NCBI RefSeq assembly: GCF_014306625.1
Contig: NZ_JACRYL010000011.1
Span: forward strand, 1-64,000
Source: Pedobacter fastidiosus
GTDB taxonomy: Bacteria > Bacteroidota > Bacteroidia > Sphingobacteriales > Sphingobacteriaceae
Direction of reading: 5' to 3'
Length of the DNA: 64,000 bases
Shown here: positions 29,002 to 36,382 of the stretch, piece by piece
Position numbering within the stretch: position 1 is the stretch's first letter
Layout of the letters: every line of letters starts with the position of its first letter
Notes under the pieces: generated by a model
Told to the model about the DNA's origin: nothing
The model's input: only the letters and a program-made list of their open reading frames with translations
Database searches by the model: none
Position numbers and translations under genes: made by a program

Positions 29002-29242
29002 AAACTTTTTTAATAAATAGAAAAGATTTTTTTAATAAATGTTGCTGATTTTTAGTGGATTAGAAAAGGAGTATCAAGTATTTAGTCCCAAAGGGATGCT
29101 TTTGGCATATCAAGTATCAAGATTTGGATCGAAAAATAGACGTTTTGCAATTCCTCCCTATCAGATGATTCTCGATGTAGAGTGTTATTTTAAAAATATC
29201 AAGAAGTTAATTATTTGGAAATGAGCGTTCAGTTATTCTTCT

Positions 29243-29325
29243 GGGGCTGTAGTCCCGCTTTCGCTTATAGTCCTCGCCCGATAGAAGAAAATCGGGCTCC
29301 GGGCTATTCCGCTCCATCGGGTTTA
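29243..29325 (-). repeat. dispersed hairpin element, copy B
   Basis: Read on the minus strand it begins TAAACCCGATGGAGCGGAAT and ends AAGCGAAAGCGGGACT. The central stem is GCCCGAT (29276-29282) / ATCGGGC (29291-29297) with loop AGAAGAAA on the plus strand. The flanks match copies A, C and D; the stem is longer and different in sequence. Confidence 0.7.
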
Positions 29326-29365
29326 AGAATGAAATCTGTGCTTTGAACGCAGATAACCTAATTTT

Positions 29366-29693
29366 TTATTCTGAAATAGAACTCAGCAATTCTAGCAATT
29401 CTTTATCTGTGATATTATCTTTTTCAGATTTATCATAAATAGCAAGTAAATAAACTATTCCATCACTCACAACAAAATTAGTTATTATTCTTGCTCCACC
29501 AGATTTGCCTTTACCTTTGGACGCTATTGCAATTCGAATTTTATAACAGTTTTTTCCAATTGGAATGCCAATTTCTGGCTCAATTTTTATTCTGAACTAA
29601 TGCTAAAAGTTCGCCTTTTAGTGATGTGTACTTTTTGAACAGTCGTTTGGTTTGTTTTTCAAAAGACGAGATAGTTTTTACATTATAAACCGT
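29366..29693 (-). pseudogene. broken RelE/HigB-type toxin gene
   Basis: The remains of a toxin of about 109 residues of the RelE/ParE superfamily (mRNA interferase type). The first frame reads VYNVKTISSFEKQTKRLFKK...GELLALVQ; after a shift the second reads IEPEIGIPIGKNCYKIRIAI, then SKGKGKSGGARII and the tail ELLELLSSISE. Two lesions are visible. The frame is shifted at an A5 run (29584-29588 on the plus strand), where one base fewer would restore it. The expected ATG at 29691-29693 reads ACG, a change that is silent in the overlapping antitoxin. The antitoxin frame just upstream is open. The homopolymer shift alone could be a sequencing error; the start change is less likely to be. Confidence 0.8.
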
Positions 29694-29889
29694 TCAAAAA
29701 AGTCTCAGCATCATTACCCTTCAACTTCCCTTGCTTAATCAGATTCAATTCTTCAACAGCTTCTTTTATTTCCGCTTTTAAAATATCTTTCGGTTCAATA
29801 ATAGTTTTGGCTTTAACATATGGAATGCTATTAAGTACATCCATTAAAGAGGATGCCTTATTATCTGGAATTTCTAATAACACTTTCAT
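29683..29889 (-). CDS. antitoxin of a RelE-type toxin-antitoxin pair
   Basis: 68 residues, starting MKVLLEIPDNKASSLMDVLNSIPYVKAK and ending in an acidic, helical part (EIKEAVEELNLIKQGK). It fits small antitoxins that precede RelE-type toxins in Bacteroidota. The frame is intact and overlaps the remnant of the toxin gene by 11 bp. With the toxin broken, the antitoxin would no longer be needed for survival, unless it counters a related toxin elsewhere. Confidence 0.75.
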   Translation of the reverse strand: MKVLLEIPDNKASSLMDVLNSIPYVKAKTIIEPKDILKAEIKEAVEELNLIKQGKLKGNDAETFLNGL

Positions 29890-29916
29890 AACAACAAATA
29901 TACAAATTTTAAAAGC

Positions 29917-30636
29917 CTATTTCTTAGTAAAAGTGCCTCTCGTAAAGCCTTCTCCAATCAAAGTGTTTTCATCCCTAATTAATAACATAATCATATTCTG
30001 CTGATCATATAATTTAATCATATCACCTTCAATAACATATTTCGCTGTAAAGGTAGAATCTGTATAAACATCTTTAACGATAACAGAATCATTTGTGCCA
30101 AAATCAAAAGATTTATATTGAGTATCCGCATTACTTGCAAATGTTCCACTTATCGTTTTTTCTTTTATAAAAGTTATAAAGCAGAAGTAAGCAACAACAA
30201 GAACAATGATTGTGGAAAAGCTAATTAGAAATTTATTCTGACTAGAATATTTAAATATGAAGAATAAAATCGTTCCCATTAAAAGCGCAACAACAGCGAA
30301 AAAGATAATATTAGAATAATCTTTAGCAACTTTTGGAACTTCTACGGCAATTGTGGGTTTGGCTTGTGCTGGTTTTACTGCTGACGCAATTTTAACCAAG
30401 AACTCTTTGCTCACCCAACCTTCGCCATTGGTAACTTTAACTTTAAAGTATTTAGCATCTGCAGAATCTAAAACAACTACATTTTCATCTTGCTTTATAA
30501 AGCCAATAACCTTGCTTTTTGGATCATTTGTAGATCTAACATTTAATTTATCGGCCTTTACCCGATATATATCTTGAGCTTGCAAGTTGATAGAAAAAAG
30601 AGACAGGGCAATAAAAACGAAGAATATTCTAGTCAT
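29917..30636 (-). CDS. SH3-domain membrane protein, exported
   Basis: 239 residues from the ATG at 30636 (MTRIFFVFIALSLFSINLQAQ, a good signal peptide); an upstream ATG at 30660 adds eight residues. A bacterial SH3 domain follows (about 24-85: VKADKLNVRSTNDPKSKVIGF to GEGWVSKEFL), which often binds cell-wall peptides. Two membrane helices lie at about 106-127 and 136-158. The C-terminal part (about 165-239) is a small beta-rich domain resembling a lipocalin-like repeat of unknown role. The exact function is unknown. Confidence 0.7.
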   Translation of the reverse strand: MTRIFFVFIALSLFSINLQAQDIYRVKADKLNVRSTNDPKSKVIGFIKQDENVVVLDSADAKYFKVKVTNGEGWVSKEFLVKIASAVKPAQAKPTIAVEVPKVAKDYSNIIFFAVVALLMGTILFFIFKYSSQNKFLISFSTIIVLVVAYFCFITFIKEKTISGTFASNADTQYKSFDFGTNDSVIVKDVYTDSTFTAKYVIEGDMIKLYDQQNMIMLLIRDENTLIGEGFTRGTFTKK

Positions 30637-30765
30637 GATTGGTATATTGTTGGATTGCATTTTAATTAAATCGATGCATTGACGCTATGCGCAAACACCG
30701 TGCTAAACATTCCAAAACTATGAAATACTTTTAAACAGAAGCCAATAAGTTTTAATCGAAATGCT

Positions 30766-32274
30766 TTACCAACTTCCACCAGTTCCGCCACCGCTACTAC
30801 TGCCACCGCCCCAACTACTGCTAGATGAAGATGATGAAGAAGAACTACTACTTGATGATGATGAGCCTGATGAAGAGCTAGATTTTACCAACATGGCTAG
30901 TGTTATCCATTTTATAAATTCTGTATGCTTACAAAAGCCACATTCGTTTATAAGTTTAGCTTGTCCTTCATGGCTGTATGTTGCTTCTGTAACTGTTTCT
31001 CTCTTTTTCAGCTTATAAGTTCTAAAACTACAGGAAGGACATTCTACATAATCCTCATAGTTTTCTGCTGGCCATGCTTTAATAATATGTTCTTTATGAT
31101 CAGCACTTTCCCAAATATCATAATCGTAAGTTTTAATCGTTTCTTCTTTACGTTGGCCTAGAGATAAAAAAGGCTTACCTTCAATATTTATATCTCTATC
31201 CATCCGAATCATCTCATTTTTTTTGCTATCCAGAATGGGTTTAAAACGATCTGCAGTTTTATTTCGTTTTATCAAGTGAATAATTATGGCAATTAAAATT
31301 ATTGGCGAGAAAAAAATTAGCCACCAATTCCTTTTATGAAATGTTTTAACTTCATTAAAAAAGTTTTCATCATCGTTATGTGCCTTCCTTAAACTAGAAA
31401 TGTAAAAGAGATATCTAAAGAAAAGCCCTATCGCTAGTATACTATATAATATTATTGGAATATGTGTTAACCTTATTTTTTTTAATAATTCAAAACTTTC
31501 TGTGAAGACAATAACAAAAATAGAAATGAAAACAATGAAGAAAAGTACGGCGCAACCTTTTGCAATTGCAAGATCCGAACTTGGTTTTTTTATAAATTGA
31601 CTTCCAGAAATATTTTTTGCTTGTCTCTTTATAATTTTAAATATCCCGAAAAATACGAGCAAGATTATAGCTGTTGGAAGCCAAACATTTTCCCAGTCAT
31701 TATTGCCTTTTGTTATTTGAGTAAAAAATTGATTAAGCTCCGATTTGTTTTCAGGTTTTAGGATAATAACGCCTAAAGCATCAACTGTATTTATTATTCC
31801 TTTACCAAAATCATTTTCTCTAAAAGCGGGAATTAAATAATTTTCTGCAGTATGTTTAAGGGTAACATCCGGTAAAATACCCTCAGTGCCCGTGCCTGTT
31901 ATAAATCTATATTTACGTCTATCTTTAGAAATAAATAGGAGCAGACCATTATTGCTAGTTTTCTGCCCAATTCCCCAAGTATTAAAAAGCTCATAGGCAA
32001 AATCGAAGTCTTCTTTATCATGATCAAAATCATTTACAATGATTACCGCGAGTTGTAAATTTGTTTTGCTTTCAAAATCAGCGATGGTAGTATTAAGATT
32101 TGAAACGTCATCACTGCTTAAAATTCCATCAGGATTACTAACATAACCACCTCCATTATTTTTTGGATCGGGAATTTCATTTATTTTATAGGCGGTTTGA
32201 GCAAATGATACTACGGAAATAAATACAGCAAGTAAAAGTAAATTAACTCGTTTGTGCCAATTTTTGTTCAACAT
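30766..32274 (-). CDS. TPM-domain membrane protein with serine-rich tail (YgcG-like)
   Basis: 502 residues: a signal peptide (to about 25), a TPM domain at about 40-170 (NPDGILSSDDVSNLNTTIADF and RFITGTGTEGILPD), several membrane helices between about 193 and 335, and a cytoplasmic or periplasmic zinc-ribbon-like part with two Cys-X2-Cys pairs (CPSC, CGFC) at about 420-455. The tail at about 465-502 is nearly all Ser and Gly (WGGGSSSGGGTGGSW). TPM proteins are proposed to act in membrane protein turnover, including photosystem repair in plants; the bacterial role is unclear. The Ser run is encoded by mixed codons, so it is not a simple slippage tract. Confidence 0.8.
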   Translation of the reverse strand: MLNKNWHKRVNLLLLAVFISVVSFAQTAYKINEIPDPKNNGGGYVSNPDGILSSDDVSNLNTTIADFESKTNLQLAVIIVNDFDHDKEDFDFAYELFNTWGIGQKTSNNGLLLFISKDRRKYRFITGTGTEGILPDVTLKHTAENYLIPAFRENDFGKGIINTVDALGVIILKPENKSELNQFFTQITKGNNDWENVWLPTAIILLVFFGIFKIIKRQAKNISGSQFIKKPSSDLAIAKGCAVLFFIVFISIFVIVFTESFELLKKIRLTHIPIILYSILAIGLFFRYLFYISSLRKAHNDDENFFNEVKTFHKRNWWLIFFSPIILIAIIIHLIKRNKTADRFKPILDSKKNEMIRMDRDINIEGKPFLSLGQRKEETIKTYDYDIWESADHKEHIIKAWPAENYEDYVECPSCSFRTYKLKKRETVTEATYSHEGQAKLINECGFCKHTEFIKWITLAMLVKSSSSSGSSSSSSSSSSSSSSSSSWGGGSSSGGGTGGSW

Positions 32275-32329
32275 ATTTTTCGGTTAAAATTTATGCGTTG
32301 CATAATTTAACAATAGGGAAGGAGGATAT

Positions 32330-33160
32330 TTATTCTTTTAATATTTTTTCCAGTACCTGATCAAGCTTAGCCTTGTTCTTCATGTATGGTTCTAAATTGT
32401 AAAGTTGTACTGTTTTAAACTCAATCGGGTGGCTCTCACTTTGTAATGCAATATAACCAGATGTTAAAGCTTTACCATCAATTTTAACCTTTGGATCAAA
32501 ATTAGAAACATTTCCACCTCCAATTTGGGGCTTTGTGTATTCCAAAACGACTTCACCGCCAATTATGTGTTTTATAACGGAATCTTGCAACACTAAAAAC
32601 TCTGCCGTTACCCATTGATTACCTGCATAGGTTTTTGATTTTGAATCTAAACAATGAGGTGTAAATAATGCACCATTATAATTTATTAGTGTGCCTGGAG
32701 TACAAACATTGCTTGTATGGCGCTCATGTTCACCATCGCCACCTAAAATTTGTCCTTCAATAGAAATTGGAAAATCCTGATCTTTGAGCATGGTTGAAGG
32801 ATCTTGGCAATGCAACATTGCACCGCTGTTTCTTAAAGCCCAGCCTTCGCCGCCCTTGGCTTGTTCTCCAACAAAACGATAGGTTACTTTTAATAAATAT
32901 GCAGAGAAAGGTTTTTTATAAAAAATGTGTCCATATTGTTGATCAAACTCTTTATAACCATCATAACTTACTTTTATAAGTCCATCTTCAACCCGAAAAG
33001 TATTTGCATAGTTTTCTCTATACTCGTGCTTAGAGATTTTTATGTTCCAATCTTTTAGGTCTTTACCATTAAAAAGATCAATCCATCCTTTTTGAGCAAA
33101 AAGATTTTCTGCTGAAATTGAAAAAAGGAAAAGTAAGGTGCAAAATATTTTAATTTTCAT
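32330..33160 (-). CDS. DUF1080 (3-keto-disaccharide hydrolase-like) exported protein
   Basis: 276 residues with a signal peptide (MKIKIFCTLLFLFSISAENLFAQ). The family opening GWIDLFNGKDLKDWNIKI is followed by a concanavalin-like beta-sandwich with GEGWALRNSGAMLHCQDPS and SIEGQILGGDGEHERHTSNV. DUF1080 proteins bind or hydrolyse sugars, and some have been described as 3-keto-glycoside hydrolases. The gene is alone on its strand between a TPM gene and cmk, so the context gives no substrate. Confidence 0.82.
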   Translation of the reverse strand: MKIKIFCTLLFLFSISAENLFAQKGWIDLFNGKDLKDWNIKISKHEYRENYANTFRVEDGLIKVSYDGYKEFDQQYGHIFYKKPFSAYLLKVTYRFVGEQAKGGEGWALRNSGAMLHCQDPSTMLKDQDFPISIEGQILGGDGEHERHTSNVCTPGTLINYNGALFTPHCLDSKSKTYAGNQWVTAEFLVLQDSVIKHIIGGEVVLEYTKPQIGGGNVSNFDPKVKIDGKALTSGYIALQSESHPIEFKTVQLYNLEPYMKNKAKLDQVLEKILKE

Positions 33161-33218
33161 AGATAGGAGAATTTGGTTCTCGCTAAAAATATGAAATAAA
33201 ATTAAACTGATACTGCCA

Positions 33219-33896
33219 TTAACTTAAAAAAGGTTCGGCACGTTCTAATGCAAAGGCCAATTGTTCTTCTTGTGTTAAGTTGGTATTGTCTAAAATCACG
33301 GCATCTTCTGCTCTAACCAACGGACTTTCTTTCCGTGTTGTATCGGCATAATCGCGGTGTGCAAGATTTTCAAAAACTTCTTCTAAAGTGGTTTCGTTGT
33401 TGCCCTTGCTTTCTAATTCTTTGAATCTGCGTTCAGCTCTTATTTTTGGATCAGCAGTCATGAAAAATTTAACTGGCGCTTCAGGGAAAACTGTAGTGCC
33501 GATATCACGTCCGTCCATTACAATGTTTTTTGATTTGCCCATCCGTTGTTGTTGTTTCACCATTTCGTGGCGAACAATTTTGTGTGCAGAAACTTCGCTC
33601 ACTTTTTCAGAAACAGGCATTAATCGGATTTCATCAGAAACTTCTTCACCATTTAAAGTAATGTGCGATTGATAATCGCGTGAATGAAAGTTAAGTTCAA
33701 TATGCTGTAAAGCATCAATAACCTTATTGTCATCAGAAATGTTGATGTTATTTCTCAAAAAATATAAGGTAACTGCACGGTACATGGCGCCGCTATCAAT
33801 ATAAATAAAACCTAATTTTTTAGCTAAAGCTTTTGCTAAAGTACTTTTTCCGCAAGATGAATAGCCATCAATAGCTATAACCAAGTTTTTTTTCAT
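33219..33896 (-). CDS. cmk: cytidylate kinase
   Basis: It phosphorylates CMP and dCMP using ATP in the cytoplasm. The P-loop GYSSCGKSTLAKALAKKLG, the IDSGAMYRAV motif and MDGRDIGTTVFPEAPVKFFMTA are intact. A GTG at 33902 opens the frame, but it lies in a promoter -7 box, so the ATG at 33896 (MKKNLVIAIDGYSSCGKST) is the likely start, giving 225 residues. The -7 box ends at most a few bases upstream, so the mRNA may be leaderless. Confidence 0.95.
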   Translation of the reverse strand: MKKNLVIAIDGYSSCGKSTLAKALAKKLGFIYIDSGAMYRAVTLYFLRNNINISDDNKVIDALQHIELNFHSRDYQSHITLNGEEVSDEIRLMPVSEKVSEVSAHKIVRHEMVKQQQRMGKSKNIVMDGRDIGTTVFPEAPVKFFMTADPKIRAERRFKELESKGNNETTLEEVFENLAHRDYADTTRKESPLVRAEDAVILDNTNLTQEEQLAFALERAEPFLS

Positions 33897-33901
33897 TACC
33901 A

Positions 33902-33909
33902 CAAAGGTA
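33902..33909 (-). promoter_or_regulatory. candidate -7 box of cmk
   Basis: TACCTTTG on the minus strand fits the Bacteroidota -7 consensus. It is only 5 bp from the cmk ATG, so transcription would begin at or near the start codon. No -33 match is clear. Confidence 0.4.
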
Positions 33910-33986
33910 AAAAAAGACCATGTACTTGTTTAACTTTTTATCACAACTTCAGTCATAAAAACTATACCTAACTTAAATTCAAGATT

Positions 33987-34772
33987 TTATTTATCAAACT
34001 TGGCAATCCATACAGCTGTGTAAGGATGAAGCCAACCTTTGTGTTGCAAATACCAAAACAAACCTTCGTTTATATGGAACTCAAATAAACCATGCATGGC
34101 GTGTACGGCATTTTTGGTTGTATAATTTTTACGATACTGAAACGGCGTAATTAATACCGCTTTTTTGTAAGTTCCTTCATCAGTAATTTCAATTGTACAA
34201 GGATCAAAAGCTGCAGCAAACCTAAAATTACCATTTAAACGTTCATTCCATTTATTCCAGGCAACCGTATTTTTTCCTTTTTTATTTAACAATGGTTGAA
34301 TGTCATGGGCTCTCAGATAGGCGTTACTGTAAAAAACTCTCGTTTTATTTTCTTTGGGAAACAGCATGTAAAAATTCATTACACTCGCTTCACGTAGTGG
34401 GATGTAATCAAGAACAATGATCATTAAAACATTTCCATATATGCCACACTTCTCTTTAAAAGTAAGTGATTTGCCTCTATTTACCCTAGCCTGAAAACCT
34501 GCCGCGTTATTGTTGTATTGCGTTAAATTATAAGGTGTAGCAATTAAAAAAATAATTAATCCCACTACTAGAATTGCTGATAAATCTCTTCTTTTTTTTC
34601 TTCTGAAATAAAGAATCAAACCAATTGCTAAGACAATAATAAAAACGTAAAAAATATTTAAAGAGTAGCAGAATGTCCAGATTGTTAAGAAGAGGTAAAC
34701 AATACAGAGAATAGTGAACAGGAATGCTTTTAAGAAGCTTTTTAGTTTTTGAGCAAACGATTTTAAAGTCAT
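33987..34772 (-). CDS. multi-pass membrane protein of unknown function
   Basis: 261 residues with three hydrophobic segments near the N terminus, at about 14-34, 37-54 and 64-82, then a soluble part (about 85-261) rich in aromatic and basic residues (FYMLFPKENKTRVFYSNAYLRA; FEFHINEGLFWYLQHKGWLHPYT). I recognise no domain. Its neighbours (cmk and arfB) give no functional clue. Confidence 0.65.
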   Translation of the reverse strand: MTLKSFAQKLKSFLKAFLFTILCIVYLFLTIWTFCYSLNIFYVFIIVLAIGLILYFRRKKRRDLSAILVVGLIIFLIATPYNLTQYNNNAAGFQARVNRGKSLTFKEKCGIYGNVLMIIVLDYIPLREASVMNFYMLFPKENKTRVFYSNAYLRAHDIQPLLNKKGKNTVAWNKWNERLNGNFRFAAAFDPCTIEITDEGTYKKAVLITPFQYRKNYTTKNAVHAMHGLFEFHINEGLFWYLQHKGWLHPYTAVWIAKFDK

Positions 34773-34933
34773 GGGACGTTTAAGGGTATTTAGAGCTTAA
34801 TATGGATGAATCTTTGAAGTTAAGATTTTATCAACGAATTAGCAAAAAGAGCACTCAATTAACTATAATTTTAACATTATTGATTAATTTTTTCTAAATA
34901 TATTTGCATTCAATAAAATTTAGAAAAAATAAA

Positions 34934-35344
34934 ATGTTACCTACAAGAGAAGAAATTTTAAAATCAGTTGCATTCAATACTTCTCGAAGTGGTGGCAAAG
35001 GCGGACAAAATGTAAATAAAGTTTCGAGCAAAGTGGAGCTGATTTTCAACTTAGAAAACTCAGAATATTTAAGCGATGAAGAAAAGCTAATTCTAAAAAC
35101 CAGGCTCGAAAATCGTTTAGATTCGGAAGGGTTGTTACATATTGTTTCTCAAGAGGATCGAAGTCAGCTTTTAAATAAAGAAAAGACCGTTGCCAAATTA
35201 ATTGATTTGCTTAAACGTTCTCTTATAGTCCAAAAAAAGCGAAAGCCAACTAAAATCCCAAAGGCGGTAATTCAGAAAAGATTGAGGAATAAATCCGTTA
35301 ACGCAGAAAGGAAAGAAACTAGAAAGAAACCAGGTTTTGATTAA
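34934..35344 (+). CDS. arfB: ArfB-type ribosome rescue peptidyl-tRNA hydrolase
   Basis: It is a release-factor-like protein that frees ribosomes stalled without a stop codon. The GGQ-bearing core TSRSGGKGGQNVNKVSSKVEL is intact, and the long basic C-terminal tail (KRKPTKIPKAVIQKRLRNKS to RKKPGFD), which enters the empty mRNA channel in ArfB, is present. The frame opens at TTG 34904, but the ATG at 34934 (MLPTREEILK) is the natural start, giving 136 residues. It is monocistronic. Confidence 0.9.
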   Translation: MLPTREEILKSVAFNTSRSGGKGGQNVNKVSSKVELIFNLENSEYLSDEEKLILKTRLENRLDSEGLLHIVSQEDRSQLLNKEKTVAKLIDLLKRSLIVQKKRKPTKIPKAVIQKRLRNKSVNAERKETRKKPGFD

Positions 35345-35346
35345 CC

Positions 35347-36297
35347 TTAGATTTTGCCAAACCTGTAATATAAACTCAAGCCACCGTAATTTTGTGCTTT
35401 TGCAACACTCTTAACTTCTTTGGTTTTAAAAATCACGTTAAAATCTGCCGTAAATCTTTTCGAACTGTAATTAACGCCAAACTGTTGCTCAAAAACGATT
35501 GGCTTAACTCCAAAAGTTACTGGGCTATTATTGTTAAACAAACTTCCCTGAATGGTTGCATCATAGGCAACAATGTTTAATTGAGGTTTTGCGTAAAAAA
35601 ATAGTTCTGATTTATTGAGACTAGCGGTTTTTGAATTTCCGATTACTGCATTATGATAAGCACTATTAAATAATTGATTTAATCTTCCTGCTCTAAACAA
35701 TACAGAGCCTCCCAAACCTGAAAATGTTGTGCCTAAATTAGCATAACCTTGTCCACTAAAATCAACCACATTATCGTCTGTTCTATAAAGTAATTTGCTG
35801 TAATTCGCAGCTAAATTAACAGCAACCTCATTCTTAATTTGATAATCCCACCCAGCAGGAGTGTAAAATCCTACCGTTTCATGAAGAAATCTTTGCGCAT
35901 CTTGAGCGAGAGAATTTGGCCCAACCGTTCCAATTTCTGTACTTAATTTCAGTACACTTTCGTTTTTGTAAAATATAGAATAAGCACCACCAACATATAG
36001 GTATCCAGCAAAAGGCCTGTCTTGATCTGCCTTATTAGGTACCTGTCCCCAATATGGCGTGTACATTTTTTGGCCAGCAGAAATTTCGTAGGTTTTCTTC
36101 TCTATTTTTTCTCCAAATTTTTCTGGATTTATCGCTCTGCGGAAATAAATAAATAATCCATTAGTGTAGTATCGATCATTTAATGTGGCCAAATAAGCAT
36201 CATTTTCTGTTTTAAAACCGAATTCATTTTTGTAGGATTGGGCAAAACTTGTAGAAACAACCAATGAAAGGATTACTGCGAATAAAAAAAATCTCAT
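35347..36297 (-). CDS. LpxR-like lipid A deacylase family protein (DUF2219)
   Basis: An outer-membrane beta-barrel of 316 residues with a signal peptide (to SFAQ). LpxR removes the 3'-acyloxyacyl group of lipid A. The family marks are GFKTENDAYL (Asn-Asp pair), DRYYTNGLFIYF, DRPFAGYLYVGGAYS and a His in FLHETVGF. It ends with YYRFGKI rather than a terminal Phe. The ATG follows the lon terminator by only a few bases, so it may rely on read-through from lon or on an unseen promoter. Confidence 0.82.
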   Translation of the reverse strand: MRFFLFAVILSLVVSTSFAQSYKNEFGFKTENDAYLATLNDRYYTNGLFIYFRRAINPEKFGEKIEKKTYEISAGQKMYTPYWGQVPNKADQDRPFAGYLYVGGAYSIFYKNESVLKLSTEIGTVGPNSLAQDAQRFLHETVGFYTPAGWDYQIKNEVAVNLAANYSKLLYRTDDNVVDFSGQGYANLGTTFSGLGGSVLFRAGRLNQLFNSAYHNAVIGNSKTASLNKSELFFYAKPQLNIVAYDATIQGSLFNNNSPVTFGVKPIVFEQQFGVNYSSKRFTADFNVIFKTKEVKSVAKAQNYGGLSLYYRFGKI

Positions 36298-36327
36298 AAA
36301 AAAAGCCTAGGTGATTTAACCTAGGCT
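36298..36327 (-). terminator. lon terminator abutting the next start codon
   Basis: AGCCTAGGT (36304-36312) pairs with ACCTAGGCT (36319-36327) around a 6-nt loop, followed on the minus strand by a run of seven T that ends at the ATG of the LpxR-like gene (36297). Confidence 0.85.
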
Positions 36328-36382
36328 GTAAAAGTATTTATTGTAATCGAATTTTAAAGCTATAAAGCCAAAAGATTACAAA

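Noticed and set aside
29039-29224. A 61-codon frame upstream of rpsA
   Set aside because: No family resemblance, and it sits beside repeat DNA with no promoter or start support.
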